Shown: positions 1-9,868, counted from the first letter of the stretch. The stretch is DNA of 64,000 nt from Marinilabiliales bacterium (GCA_003512955.1 DOTG01000020.1:1-64000), one strand, 5' to 3'. Translations and numbers: made by a program. The notes: a model not told the origin generated them from the letters alone.

Positions 1-154
1 CCGCTTAGGTCGAACTCACGTTAGATTAATAAAGCAAAATTTTAGATATTATTCCATCTATGTATAACCACCATTTTAACTATTCAAAAAAGGCGGATTT
101 GTAAAAATCGTCTATGTTTAAATTGAAATAACACCATTAAAATAAGACATGGGA

Positions 155-185
155 TTTTCAATACAAAAAGAAATTTGTAGGTTTG
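155..185 (+). promoter_or_regulatory. Putative promoter of the FkbH operon
   Basis: A TAGGTTTG box at 178-185 fits the Bacteroidota -7 consensus TAnnTTTG. It is preceded, 19 bases upstream, by TTTT (155-158), three of four matches to the -33 TTTG box. Transcription would start near 192, leaving a leader of about 16 bases before the ATG at 208. The first 150 bases of the window hold no gene I can recognise. Confidence 0.4.
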
Positions 186-207
186 GGGTTAAATAATACT
201 GAAACTG

Positions 208-1872
208 ATGCCAAAAAAAATAATGCTTTTGGGCGATAGTGCCACTCAGCTTATTAAAAAAGCCTTATTGTCTCAAAATATAACGACCCCTTTTTTATTG
301 GAAGTTTTTGAAGCCGATTATAACCAAATTGAACGGCAGATTTTAGATTCAAACTCCGAATTGTACCGTTATAAACCTGATATTATTCTTGTTTTTCAAT
401 GTACTCAACAGCTTCTGTATAAGTTTGAGAAAACCGAACTTCATTCGCGGTGTGATTTTGCCAATGATTATGCAAAAAACATCAACCATCTGCTGCAAAC
501 CATAAATAGTCGAATTAGATGTAACGTGCTCTGGAATAATTTTTATGAAATGGATGACGGCATTTTTGGTAATTTTGCCAACAAAACCAAAGATTCATTT
601 TTGTATCAACTCCGCACCTTAAACCTTAAGATGTCCGAGTTAAGCCAGCAACTGAAAAACTTATTCATTTATGACTTGAGTTCTATCCAGAATCAGATGG
701 GTGCCCAAATGTTTGTCGATCACCGCTTGTATTATTTATCGAAAATGGCTTTAAGTATTGATGGAATGCAAGCTATGATTGCGGAGGTAATCCGGGTGAT
801 TAAAGCTTTGAATGGCTATTTTAATAAATGTGTAATCCTCGATCTGGATAATACCCTTTGGGGTGGGGTAATTGGTGATGAAGGTGTGGAAAATATTCAG
901 TTGGGGAATTTGGGGATAGGGAAAACATTCTCGGATTTACAACTGTGGGCTAAAGAGCTAAAAAACAGGGGAATATTACTGGCTATCTGTAGTAAAAACG
1001 CTTTATCCGTAGCTCAAGAACCATTCCTGAATCATCCGGACATGATCCTTTCACTCGACGACTTTGCCGTTTTTGTGGCCAATTGGAACAACAAGGTGGA
1101 CAATATCCGATACATTCAACAGGTATTAAATATTGGCTTCGATTCCATGGTTTTTATCGATGATAATCCGTTTGAAAGGAACATGGTACTTGAAGCAATA
1201 CCAGAAATTACTGTCCCTGAATTACCTGAAGATGCTACTGAATATTTAGCCTTTTTGCAACGGGGAAAATTTTTTGAGACCGCCTCAGTCTCCGAAGCCG
1301 ATGCGAGCCGTACTCAACAATATCAGACCGAAGCCAAAAGAATAGAGCTTAAAAGCACATTCACCAACGAAAACGAATATCTTCAAAGCCTGAACATGGT
1401 TTGTCAAGTGTTGGATGCCACTCCATTTCTAATTCCGAGGATTGCTCAACTGACTCAACGGTCGAACCAATTTAACCTACGCACACAGCGCTATACCGAC
1501 AACCAGTTGGAAACCATGCTGGCCTCGGGCAATTATGTATTCATGAGTTTTTTGCTAGCAGATAAATTTGGCGATTACGGGTTGGTCTCGGCCATAATTC
1601 TTGAAAAAAGAAACACTACATTATTTATTGATACCTGGATAATGAGTTGCCGGGTATTAAAAAGAGACCTGGAATTATTTGTGTTGAACAAGATTGTTAA
1701 TTTTGCCATCGAAAAAGGTTTTTCTGAAATAGCGGGTGAATACCTGCCAACTTCCAAAAACCAATTGGTTAAACAACATTTTGCAGATTTGGGGTTTAGC
1801 CAAAAAGATCATTTGTGGACCATGTTGGTAGCCAATTTTGTTGAAAAACCAACGTTTATTAAAGAAAAATGA
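208..1872 (+). CDS. FkbH-like HAD-family protein
   Basis: A 554-residue protein of the FkbH type. The N-terminal part (about 1-200) has an SGNH-like start, LLGDSATQL at residues 7-15. The HAD domain follows, with the nucleophile motif DLDNTLWGG (D212, D214), an SKN motif and FIDDNPFERN. The C-terminal 150 residues look like the usual GNAT-like tail. Characterised FkbH-family proteins take 1,3-bisphosphoglycerate, dephosphorylate it and load a glyceryl group onto an acyl carrier protein. Here an ACP gene lies two genes downstream, so loading a C3 hydroxyacyl unit onto that ACP is the simplest inference. The stop overlaps the next start (ATGA), implying translational coupling. Family assignment is firm; the exact substrate is not visible. 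Confidence 0.88.
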   Translation: MPKKIMLLGDSATQLIKKALLSQNITTPFLLEVFEADYNQIERQILDSNSELYRYKPDIILVFQCTQQLLYKFEKTELHSRCDFANDYAKNINHLLQTINSRIRCNVLWNNFYEMDDGIFGNFANKTKDSFLYQLRTLNLKMSELSQQLKNLFIYDLSSIQNQMGAQMFVDHRLYYLSKMALSIDGMQAMIAEVIRVIKALNGYFNKCVILDLDNTLWGGVIGDEGVENIQLGNLGIGKTFSDLQLWAKELKNRGILLAICSKNALSVAQEPFLNHPDMILSLDDFAVFVANWNNKVDNIRYIQQVLNIGFDSMVFIDDNPFERNMVLEAIPEITVPELPEDATEYLAFLQRGKFFETASVSEADASRTQQYQTEAKRIELKSTFTNENEYLQSLNMVCQVLDATPFLIPRIAQLTQRSNQFNLRTQRYTDNQLETMLASGNYVFMSFLLADKFGDYGLVSAIILEKRNTTLFIDTWIMSCRVLKRDLELFVLNKIVNFAIEKGFSEIAGEYLPTSKNQLVKQHFADLGFSQKDHLWTMLVANFVEKPTFIKEK

Positions 1873-2771
1873 GCGAAAAGCATATTCTAAATATAATAAT
1901 TGATAAGATAGAAGCTCAAAACCCGCTTCATGCAAAAAAATTGAAAGAAACCCTTTCGCAAATGGATGAAGCTTTTTTTGCATGGGCCGACCAATTTCTA
2001 GTTAAATATCAACAGTTTTTGGTAAACTCTGAGGTTTCTCTCGACAAGGCTATTTCGTTTTACCTGACCAAGGTTCACGAAAATGTTTTTGAGATGATCC
2101 ATTTTTCCCAAACCGGAAAATATCGTTATTCATCGTTTCAGGAAGTTAACATGCGGGTGTATTCCAACCCCGAAGTAATGAATTCTTATCTGTATGGGCT
2201 ATTGCTATCGCAGGTTTTGTGGAAACAGCATTATCTAATATTCCGATTTTTTATTGAAAACTTATCTCAATATAAAATAATTCAAAACTATCTGGAAATT
2301 GGCGGGGGTCATGGCTTGTTTATTGATGCAGCCACCAAACATTTTGGCCAATCCATCAGCTATAATTGTTTGGATATCAGCGATACATCACTTATGGTTG
2401 CCAAAAAATTCATCGATTACAAAAGGGTAGATTTTATACATAGTGATATTTTTAACTATAACCCAAGAAACCAATTTGACTTTATAAGTATGGGCGAAGT
2501 GTTGGAGCATGTCGAAACCCCCGATCGGTTATTAAAGAAACTACATTCCATACTTAAAGATGATGGAACCCTCTTTATTACCGTTCCAACCAATGCACCT
2601 GATATTGACCATATTTTTCTTTTTAATCATACAGCCGAAATCAGGGATTTAATAACAACCTCAGGGTTTACTATTGTCCAGGAAACAGAGGTACCTACCG
2701 AAAATATGCCTATAGAAGAAGCGCACCAACGCAAGATTTGTGTAATGTATGCCGCATTTTTAAAAAAATAA
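1869..2771 (+). CDS. Class I SAM-dependent methyltransferase
   Basis: A 300-residue protein with a Rossmann methyltransferase fold in its second half. Motif I is YLEIGGGHGLFIDAA (near residues 141-155), followed by an acidic loop (CLDIS) and the post-motif SMGEVLEHVETPD typical of Methyltransf_11/12-type enzymes. The N-terminal 130 residues are helical and not recognisable. It overlaps the FkbH gene by 4 bases and is followed after 4 bases by the ACP gene. It may therefore methylate the carrier-bound acyl unit, for example the hydroxyl of a glyceryl group. That role is inferred from position only. Confidence 0.8.
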   Translation: MSEKHILNIIIDKIEAQNPLHAKKLKETLSQMDEAFFAWADQFLVKYQQFLVNSEVSLDKAISFYLTKVHENVFEMIHFSQTGKYRYSSFQEVNMRVYSNPEVMNSYLYGLLLSQVLWKQHYLIFRFFIENLSQYKIIQNYLEIGGGHGLFIDAATKHFGQSISYNCLDISDTSLMVAKKFIDYKRVDFIHSDIFNYNPRNQFDFISMGEVLEHVETPDRLLKKLHSILKDDGTLFITVPTNAPDIDHIFLFNHTAEIRDLITTSGFTIVQETEVPTENMPIEEAHQRKICVMYAAFLKK

Positions 2772-2775
2772 TATC

Positions 2776-3018
2776 ATGAACCAACAAACTTTATTATCGG
2801 AACTCTCCGAAATATTTAATGAGGTATTAGATAAAGAAGGTATTGTCCTTAAACCCGATACACATGCCGGGGATATTGAAGAATGGGATTCGTTAACCCA
2901 CATCCAGCTTATTGTGGCAATTGAAAAACATTACAAGATCAGATTTACAAGTCTTGAAATTCAGCATTGGAAAAACGTGGGGGATATTTGCCAATCAATT
3001 CTTGATAAAACAATGTAA
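2776..3018 (+). CDS. Acyl carrier protein
   Basis: An 80-residue acidic, helical protein with the phosphopantetheine attachment motif EEWDSLTHIQL; the serine is S39. It is not the housekeeping fatty-acid AcpP type, whose motif is GADSLD, and is closer to stand-alone carriers found with FkbH proteins. It probably holds the acyl group made by the FkbH-like protein and presents it to the MBOAT acyltransferase encoded 13 bases downstream. The equivalent in D-alanylation systems is DltC. Confidence 0.88.
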   Translation: MNQQTLLSELSEIFNEVLDKEGIVLKPDTHAGDIEEWDSLTHIQLIVAIEKHYKIRFTSLEIQHWKNVGDICQSILDKTM

Positions 3019-3031
3019 AATACCTTAAGAA

Positions 3032-4477
3032 ATGCTTTTTAATACAGGCACCTTTGCCATTTTTTTCATCATTGTATTTATTTCATATTGGCTTTTTCTT
3101 AAAAACTCGGTAAAATGGCAGAACTTGTTTTTATTGGTGGCAAGTTATGTATTTTACGGTTGGTGGGACTGGCGGTTTTTGTCATTAATATTCCTCAGCT
3201 CGCTTTCCGATTATCTGATTGCCCTCAAAATTGATGCGCCTATCAAACCCAAATCGGCAAAAATATGGGTAACTATCAGTATTGCTATCAATCTCATTAT
3301 GCTGGGGTTCTTTAAATATTATAACTTTTTTGTCGATAGTTTTATCGATTTGTTCGCTTTATTTGATGTGGAACTTAGCAAACGTTCGTTGAATATCATT
3401 CTTCCGGTGGGAATCAGTTTTTATACGTTCCAAACCATGAGTTACACTATTGATGTGTACCGGAAACAATTGAAAGCGACCCGTGATTTTGTCAGTTTTT
3501 TCGCATTTGTGAGCTTTTTCCCTCAATTGGTCGCCGGACCTATCGAGCGTGCCAGTAATTTGTTGGGCCAGTTTTATATAAAGCGCCAATTCGATTATGA
3601 GAAGTCTGCTATTGCCATGCGGCAGATATTGTGGGGATTGTTCCAGAAAGTGGTTGTTGCCGATAATGTAGGTGTGGTAGTAAACCAAATTTTCGATAAC
3701 TATCAACAACAATCAGGGTTCTCTCTTATTTTAGGTGCCATGCTGTTTTCATTTCAAATTTATGGCGATTTTGCCGGCTATTCCAACATCGCCGTTGGAG
3801 TGGCACGTTTGTTAGGGTTCCAATTGATGCAGAATTTCCAGTCACCTTATTTTTCACAAAACATTACCGAAATCTGGCGCCGATGGCACATTTCATTATC
3901 AACCTGGTTGCGCGATTATTTATACACGCCATTGGCCATTAAAACCAGAAACTGGGGAAGTTTTGGAATTGCTTTTTCTACCATGCTTACTTTCTTATTA
4001 TGTGGTTTATGGCACGGTGCCGCGTGGAAATTTGTGATTTTCGGGGCCTTTCATGGAATAGCCCTCACTTATGATATTTTTACCAAAAAAACCCGGAAAA
4101 AGTGGCGGAAACAAATTCATCAAAAAATATATGACCCGATAAGCATATTGTTAACTTTTAGTTACTGGACTTTTACTCTAATCATATTTAGGGCACAAAG
4201 TGCAAAAGACGCCTTCATATACCTAAAATCTATCATTAACAAACCTTTGTTTACACCCGATGACTTATCTTTGGCAGGGCTCAAGTTAACGATGGTTGGT
4301 ATAGTTGTTTTCTTTATGGCATTCGATTACATGGGAAGAAATAAGACGTTTGCCATTGAAACTACAGGCAAACCCTGGCCAAATATAGGAAGGTTTGCTT
4401 TTTATGCATTCTTGGTGTTTTTAATTTTCCTATTCTTCCAAACCGATGGAGATGCTTTCATTTATTTTCAGTTTTAA
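3032..4477 (+). CDS. MBOAT-family O-acyltransferase (AlgI/DltB-like)
   Basis: A 481-residue polytopic membrane protein with about ten hydrophobic segments. It has the hallmarks of the AlgI/DltB branch: the N-terminal LFNTGTFAIFF segment, SFYTFQTMSYTIDVYR, FPQLVAGPIERA, and the catalytic-His region CGLWHGAAWKF with H328. Family members move an activated acyl group across the inner membrane and pass it to a periplasmic polymer. With an ACP just upstream and an SGNH-like protein just downstream, it plausibly takes the acyl unit from the ACP, as DltB does from DltC. The polymer acceptor is unknown; an exopolysaccharide or O-antigen is likely because a flippase gene is adjacent. Confidence 0.9.
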   Translation: MLFNTGTFAIFFIIVFISYWLFLKNSVKWQNLFLLVASYVFYGWWDWRFLSLIFLSSLSDYLIALKIDAPIKPKSAKIWVTISIAINLIMLGFFKYYNFFVDSFIDLFALFDVELSKRSLNIILPVGISFYTFQTMSYTIDVYRKQLKATRDFVSFFAFVSFFPQLVAGPIERASNLLGQFYIKRQFDYEKSAIAMRQILWGLFQKVVVADNVGVVVNQIFDNYQQQSGFSLILGAMLFSFQIYGDFAGYSNIAVGVARLLGFQLMQNFQSPYFSQNITEIWRRWHISLSTWLRDYLYTPLAIKTRNWGSFGIAFSTMLTFLLCGLWHGAAWKFVIFGAFHGIALTYDIFTKKTRKKWRKQIHQKIYDPISILLTFSYWTFTLIIFRAQSAKDAFIYLKSIINKPLFTPDDLSLAGLKLTMVGIVVFFMAFDYMGRNKTFAIETTGKPWPNIGRFAFYAFLVFLIFLFFQTDGDAFIYFQF

Positions 4478-4478
4478 A

Positions 4479-5438
4479 ATGCAGCGATACTTAAAAAAAA
4501 TAACCTTGTTTATGTTAATGCTTCCAGTTTTTCTGGCAACATTTACTGTGCTTTGGGGATTATTCACTCCATCTTTTATCAAAGATAACCTCAATTATAA
4601 GTTAGGCTCCGACAGTTTTTTATATAACCGCATCCGTGAAGCCAAGCAGGTGCAGAATGTGGATGTATTGGTTCTGGGAGCCTCGCAAGCATACCGGGGA
4701 TTCGATCCCCGGATATTTGAGGAACAAGGAATCCGCTTGTTCAATCTAGGTTCAAGCAATCAAACACAAATCCAGACCGAAGTATTAATCAAAACCTATT
4801 TAGAAAGGCTTCATCCAAAAGTAATTCTCTTTGTCGTTAATCCTGAATCTTTTTCCATGGATGGAGTAGAGTCATCGATCGATTTTTTGTGTAATGGAGT
4901 TATTGATAATCAGGTAACTGCTATGGTATTCCGGCTAAATTCAATTAAAACCTATTTTACATTTGTTTATGCAGGGTTTCGGCAATTAATGGGAATGGAC
5001 AATGACTTTGTACATCCCATTCAAATGGAACATGATGAATATATCTCAGGAGGGTTTGTTGAAAAAGAGTATCAGCCATACAGAGATGTTCTCCCGAATG
5101 ATTCTGTCCGATGGATACCTCGTCATTTTCAGATGGAAGCGTTTGAACGGAACATAGAAACGCTTAAAAAAAGTAAGTCGTGTATTATATTTGTACAAGC
5201 ACCAGTGTTAAGAGAATTTGACTCAAAAATAATGAATGCCGAATGGTACAATCAATATTTCGCATCTTTCAATGTCCCTTATTATAATTATACGCAGATT
5301 CTAAATCTTCCAAAGTCATTTTTCTATGACAATTTTCACTTAAATCAACATGGCGTTGATACGTTTAATAACGACCTTGTTGAAAGACTTGCTCTTAAAC
5401 AGAAAATTACAGAGGTTACAATGACCTATTATCACTAA
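4479..5438 (+). CDS. Membrane-anchored SGNH-like acyl-transfer protein
   Basis: I take the ATG at 4479, just past the MBOAT stop; an in-frame ATG at 4446 would overlap MBOAT by 32 bases. The protein (319 residues) has one N-terminal membrane anchor (about 8-30) and an SGNH-like fold: block I is VLVLGASQAYRGFDP (S69) and block V is FYDNFHLNQHG (D284, H287). This resembles the AlgJ/AlgX/DltD partners of MBOAT proteins, which finish O-acylation of a periplasmic polymer. It probably accepts the acyl group exported by the MBOAT and places it on a glycan. Acceptor and acyl identity are unproven. Confidence 0.7.
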   Translation: MQRYLKKITLFMLMLPVFLATFTVLWGLFTPSFIKDNLNYKLGSDSFLYNRIREAKQVQNVDVLVLGASQAYRGFDPRIFEEQGIRLFNLGSSNQTQIQTEVLIKTYLERLHPKVILFVVNPESFSMDGVESSIDFLCNGVIDNQVTAMVFRLNSIKTYFTFVYAGFRQLMGMDNDFVHPIQMEHDEYISGGFVEKEYQPYRDVLPNDSVRWIPRHFQMEAFERNIETLKKSKSCIIFVQAPVLREFDSKIMNAEWYNQYFASFNVPYYNYTQILNLPKSFFYDNFHLNQHGVDTFNNDLVERLALKQKITEVTMTYYH

Positions 5439-5448
5439 AATAAGGTTG

Positions 5449-6747
5449 TTATTTATAAATTTGAAAATCAGTGCTTTTCGAAATTTTTAAATAATAATAA
5501 ATGGTATAACCATTAAAAAGGATTCCAATGGTACTGAAAATGGCTACAGCAATAAATACATTTTGAAAAATGTAAAAACCTGCCAACAGCCCGGCAATCC
5601 GCGAGAGAAAATACACGGTATGGAAAATGGTCATAAACCGTTGTTTGTTTAACACATCGAACAGGTAACTGACCGGGGAATTCAGAAAATTTAAAAATAG
5701 CCAGGGAATAAGGATTTGGGTAAGATAACCACTGGTAATATATTCATCGGAAAAGAACCACGAAAACAGCCATGGAGCAGAAATTAAAAGGAGCAAAAAG
5801 GGAATAATGGCTATTTTAAACAACCTTTTGTAGGTATCTTTTACCAATTGATGCAGGTCCCCTTTTGTTTTAACCAAATGAGCCGACTCCTGAAAAAATA
5901 CCTGCCCAACCGACGAACCTACCAACTCCATAGGTGTGGATACCACCCTGTTGGCCAACCCATAATCGCCCGAAGCTGCCGCCCCAAAATACCGCGAAAG
6001 AAAAAAAACAGGCAATTGATTCGAAAGGTTGCTCAAAAAAGAGATGGCTGTGTTAAAAATAGGCATGTCCTTATACACTTTGGCCAACCGTATCATGGAT
6101 GTCCAATCCCATTGAAACTTAAATTCTGTCCGGTATATCAGTTGAATCACCAAATAAATCACACTCACTGCCTGCCCTGCCAATAACCCGATTACCATTC
6201 CTGAGGTCAGAAATCCCAGCAAACCCATGCCAACCTGTATTATCCCTAAAGTAACCGATTTAGCAATTTTACTATATGCAATGTGCTTGTATTTCCGTTC
6301 CAGGTTCATGTAATTGTTTAAAACCCGGAACATCCCTAATAGGAAAGTACTAAGAGGAATCAGGTGAATAAATTGAGCAAACCCCTCTTGTTTGATTAAC
6401 GAATACAACCAATCATCTAATAACAGGATCAAACCTTGCATGATTAGGGTATTGACCAATACGATAATCAAACTCAGTTCGAAAATCGTATTGGAATCTT
6501 TCTTGTCTTTCGGAAGCAAAATGGCCAATTCGTACTGAAGCGATGCAATAATTTGGGTAATCAGCCCGATGCCCACAAATACAAAATAAAACCCGATAGC
6601 TTCTTTGGAATATACCCTCGTAAGAATAGGAAAAACCAATACGGGTAATGCCTGAGCAATCACAGAACCTGATGTTAATGTAGCTACATTCTTCCAAAAC
6701 GGATCCGATAATCGTCTTTTTATTCCAGAAATAATTCTTGATACCAT
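5449..6747 (-). CDS. Wzx-type polysaccharide flippase (MOP superfamily)
   Basis: A 432-residue integral membrane protein with 12 or more hydrophobic segments. It begins with an amphipathic stretch and VATLTSGSVIAQALPVLVFP, the usual opening of Polysacc_synt/Wzx flippases. These export undecaprenyl-linked glycan units across the inner membrane. It converges with the FkbH operon, with only 10 bases between stops and no clear terminator. This suggests the left edge of the window is the end of a surface-glycan locus separate from the large one at 40-64 kb, which has its own flippase. Confidence 0.87.
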   Translation of the reverse strand: MVSRIISGIKRRLSDPFWKNVATLTSGSVIAQALPVLVFPILTRVYSKEAIGFYFVFVGIGLITQIIASLQYELAILLPKDKKDSNTIFELSLIIVLVNTLIMQGLILLLDDWLYSLIKQEGFAQFIHLIPLSTFLLGMFRVLNNYMNLERKYKHIAYSKIAKSVTLGIIQVGMGLLGFLTSGMVIGLLAGQAVSVIYLVIQLIYRTEFKFQWDWTSMIRLAKVYKDMPIFNTAISFLSNLSNQLPVFFLSRYFGAAASGDYGLANRVVSTPMELVGSSVGQVFFQESAHLVKTKGDLHQLVKDTYKRLFKIAIIPFLLLLISAPWLFSWFFSDEYITSGYLTQILIPWLFLNFLNSPVSYLFDVLNKQRFMTIFHTVYFLSRIAGLLAGFYIFQNVFIAVAIFSTIGILFNGYTIYYYLKISKSTDFQIYK

Positions 6748-6879
6748 TCAATGAAAATAAGGCACTAAAATAGAAATTATTTTTCCTGCATAAAACTACT
6801 CGGCGTTCAAACCATTATTATTCAGCATTTCAAGCAATTAAGATTGTGCAATATGTTTTTTACCTCTCGATTATTTTCC

Positions 6880-6887
6880 TAATTTTG
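6880..6887 (+). promoter_or_regulatory. Putative -7 box upstream of leuS
   Basis: TAATTTTG matches TAnnTTTG and lies 77 bases before the leuS ATG. No convincing TTTG is found 19-21 bases further upstream, so this is a half-supported promoter. The rest of 6748-6964 shows nothing else. Confidence 0.35.
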
Positions 6888-6964
6888 CGGCCATTATAAA
6901 TGGAAAGTTCGTATTTACCGATGCCTTCCCAGAAATCCTTAATGTTTTTGAAACACATACCTAT

Positions 6965-9748
6965 ATGGAATACAAATTCAACGAAATAGAAAAAAAGTGG
7001 CAGGAATACTGGCGTAAAAACCAGACTTATAAAATCAACATAAATACATCGAAACCCAAATTCTATGTACTCGATATGTTTCCTTATCCTTCGGGAGCCG
7101 GGCTACACGTGGGCCACCCGCTGGGCTACATTGCCAGCGATATTTACAGCCGATACAAACGCCTGAACGGGTTCAACGTGCTGCATCCCATGGGTTACGA
7201 TGCGTATGGCTTGCCTGCCGAACAATATGCCATCCAAACCGGGCAACACCCTGCCATTACCACTGAAAACAACATAAAGCGGTACCGCGAACAGCTCGAT
7301 AAAATCGGTTTCTCGTACGATTGGGACCGTGAGGTACGTACCTGTGAGCCCAACTATTACCATTGGACTCAATGGGCATTCATTCAAATGTTTAACCATT
7401 ATTTTAACAATAAAACCCAGAAAGCCGAACCCATTGATAAACTAATTGAACACTTTTCACGGGAAGGAAACCTAAAGATAAATGCGGCTTGTTCGCCTAC
7501 CCAAAAATTTACTGCTTCCCAATGGAATTCGTTTACTGAAAAGCAACAACAGGAAATCTTATTAAACTACCGAATTGCTTTTTTAGCCGAAACCCAGGTA
7601 AACTGGTGCCCACAATTAGGAACGGTGCTGGCAAACGATGAGGTAAAAGAGGGAGTATCGGTCCGTGGTGGATACCCAGTGGTTCAAAAAAAGATGAAAC
7701 AATGGAGCCTTCGGGTTTCAGCCTACGCACAACGCCTGCTCGATGGGCTGGATACCATCGATTGGTCCGAATCGTTAAAAGAGGTTCAGCGCAATTGGAT
7801 TGGCCGTAGCGAGGGCGCCTCGGTAAACTTTGGTGTGAAAGGCAGCGGCAGAACCATCGAAATTTTTACCACCCGTCCCGATACTTTGTATGGAGCCACT
7901 TTTATGGTTTTAGCCCCCGAACATGAATGGGTTTTGGAACTTACTGCCCCTGAATACAAAGAAAAAGTCTCACAATACATCCATTGGGTAAAAAGCCGCA
8001 CCGAACGGGAACGGATTGCCGAGGTAAATAAAATTACCGGACAATTTATTGGCGCCTATGGTATCAACCCATTAACAGGAAATGAAATCCCCATCTGGAT
8101 TGCCGATTATGTACTTTCGGGTTACGGAACCGGAGCCATTATGGCCGTTCCGGCGCACGACAGCCGCGATTTTGCCTTTGCCCGCCATTTCAACCTGCCC
8201 ATTATCCAGGTAGTAGTAAAAGAGGGCGATACTCCCACCGATCCTGCTACATGGCACGAATCGTACGATTCCAAAGAGGGAGTGATGATTCATTCAGGAA
8301 TTATTGACAGAATGCCTGTTAAAAAAGCCATTACGGCCATTATCAAACATATTGAAGATAAGAAACTGGGTTACGGAAAGGTAAATTTCCGCTTGCGTGA
8401 TGCCATTTTCAGCCGCCAGCGCTATTGGGGCGAACCATTCCCGGTTTATTACAAAGAGGGGATTCCTTACGTATTGAACGAAAACGAACTGCCATTGGAA
8501 TTACCCGAAGTTGACAAATACCTGCCTACCGAGGATGGCCAACCGCCGCTGGGTCGGGCCAAAGGATGGCAAACCAATGAGGGATTCCCTTACGAACTGA
8601 GCACCATGCCCGGTTTTGCAGGTTCATCAGCTTATTACCTCCGCTACATGGACCCGAAAAACAGCCAACAACTGGTTAGTAAAGAGGCTAACAGCTACTG
8701 GCAGGATGTCGATTTATACATCGGAGGAACTGAACATGCCACCGGACACCTGATTTATAGCCGTTTCTGGAACAAATTTCTTTTCGATTTGGGCATCGTA
8801 TGTAAAGATGAACCCTTTAAAAAACTGATCAATCAGGGGATGATTCAGGGGCGTTCGAATTTTGTGTACCGGATAAAAGATACCAACACCTTTGTATCGT
8901 ACAACCTGCGCAAAAATTATGAAGTTACCGAAATTCATGTCGATGTAAATATTGTCCACAACGATGTGCTCGATTTGGAAAAATTCAAAAACTGGATGCC
9001 CGATTATGCTAACGCTGAGTTTATCCTGGAAGATGAAAAATACCTCTGTGGCCATGCGGTTGAAAAAATGTCGAAATCGATGTTTAATGTGGTCAATCCT
9101 GACGTAATTATCGAACAGTATGGCGCCGATACACTACGTTTGTACGAAATGTTCTTGGGCCCCATTGAAGATTCTAAACCCTGGGATACCTCGGGTATTG
9201 AAGGCGTTCTCCGCTTTTTGCGCAAATTATGGCGTTTGTATATAGATACCAATGGCCAATTGACCCTGATTAATGAACCCGCCACGGCAGCCGAACGGAA
9301 GGTTATTCATAGAACCATCAAAAAAATTGCCGATGATATCGAGAAATTCTCCTTCAACACCTCGGTGAGTGCTTTTATGATTTGTGTGAACGAGCTCACC
9401 GACCTGAAATGCAACAAGCGGGAAGTGTTGGAACCCTTAGCCGTGTTGATGGCTCCCTTTGCACCACATATTGCCGAAGAATTGTGGGAAAAGCTGGAAA
9501 AAACGGGCAGTATTACCGACGCCCAATTCCCTAAACTCAATGAAGAATTCTTAAAAGAGACCACTGTTTCGTATCCGGTATCGTTTAACGGAAAAACCCG
9601 GTTTAAGCTTGAAGTTGAAGCAGAAACTCCGGTAAGTGACATTGAAAAAATGGTGCTCGAAAATGAAAATACCACTAAATGGTTAGAAGGGAAGCAACCC
9701 AAGAAAATAATTGTGGTTCCCGGAAGGATTATCAATGTGGTTTTGTAA
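6965..9748 (+). CDS. leuS: Leucyl-tRNA synthetase
   Basis: A 927-residue class Ia synthetase that charges tRNA-Leu. The HIGH signature is HVGH (residues 48-51) in PYPSGAGLHVGHPLGY, and KMSKS is at about residue 701. The editing (CP1) domain is visible in the middle, with the TTRPDTLYGATF threonine-rich motif and GTGAIMAVPAHDSRD. An extra stretch of about 60 residues just before KMSKS, containing VDVNIVHNDVLDLEKFKNW, makes it longer than the roughly 860 residues of E. coli LeuRS. The start codon opens the conserved N-terminus. It stands alone, followed by a terminator. Confidence 0.98.
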   Translation: MEYKFNEIEKKWQEYWRKNQTYKININTSKPKFYVLDMFPYPSGAGLHVGHPLGYIASDIYSRYKRLNGFNVLHPMGYDAYGLPAEQYAIQTGQHPAITTENNIKRYREQLDKIGFSYDWDREVRTCEPNYYHWTQWAFIQMFNHYFNNKTQKAEPIDKLIEHFSREGNLKINAACSPTQKFTASQWNSFTEKQQQEILLNYRIAFLAETQVNWCPQLGTVLANDEVKEGVSVRGGYPVVQKKMKQWSLRVSAYAQRLLDGLDTIDWSESLKEVQRNWIGRSEGASVNFGVKGSGRTIEIFTTRPDTLYGATFMVLAPEHEWVLELTAPEYKEKVSQYIHWVKSRTERERIAEVNKITGQFIGAYGINPLTGNEIPIWIADYVLSGYGTGAIMAVPAHDSRDFAFARHFNLPIIQVVVKEGDTPTDPATWHESYDSKEGVMIHSGIIDRMPVKKAITAIIKHIEDKKLGYGKVNFRLRDAIFSRQRYWGEPFPVYYKEGIPYVLNENELPLELPEVDKYLPTEDGQPPLGRAKGWQTNEGFPYELSTMPGFAGSSAYYLRYMDPKNSQQLVSKEANSYWQDVDLYIGGTEHATGHLIYSRFWNKFLFDLGIVCKDEPFKKLINQGMIQGRSNFVYRIKDTNTFVSYNLRKNYEVTEIHVDVNIVHNDVLDLEKFKNWMPDYANAEFILEDEKYLCGHAVEKMSKSMFNVVNPDVIIEQYGADTLRLYEMFLGPIEDSKPWDTSGIEGVLRFLRKLWRLYIDTNGQLTLINEPATAAERKVIHRTIKKIADDIEKFSFNTSVSAFMICVNELTDLKCNKREVLEPLAVLMAPFAPHIAEELWEKLEKTGSITDAQFPKLNEEFLKETTVSYPVSFNGKTRFKLEVEAETPVSDIEKMVLENENTTKWLEGKQPKKIIVVPGRIINVVL

Positions 9749-9776
9749 TGTTTTTTGATTTCATATATGAACCCTT

Positions 9777-9806
9777 AGCCTGTTACCATTGTGTTTCAGG
9801 CTTTTT
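9777..9806 (+). terminator. Intrinsic terminator after leuS
   Basis: A 6-bp perfect stem AGCCTG (9777-9782) / CAGGCT (9797-9802) with a 14-base loop is followed by a T run. It lies 29 bases after the leuS stop, in the right orientation. Confidence 0.6.
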
Positions 9807-9868
9807 GATGAAAACAAAATTTTTGTTTCTACTTTAAAATTGCAAACTTTAACCAAACTTATCGAGCT

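Noticed and set aside
5848..6186. Open frame on the plus strand opposite the first flippase
   Set aside because: Shadow of a well-supported membrane protein; its composition (Cys/Pro/Arg/His) is typical of spurious frames.
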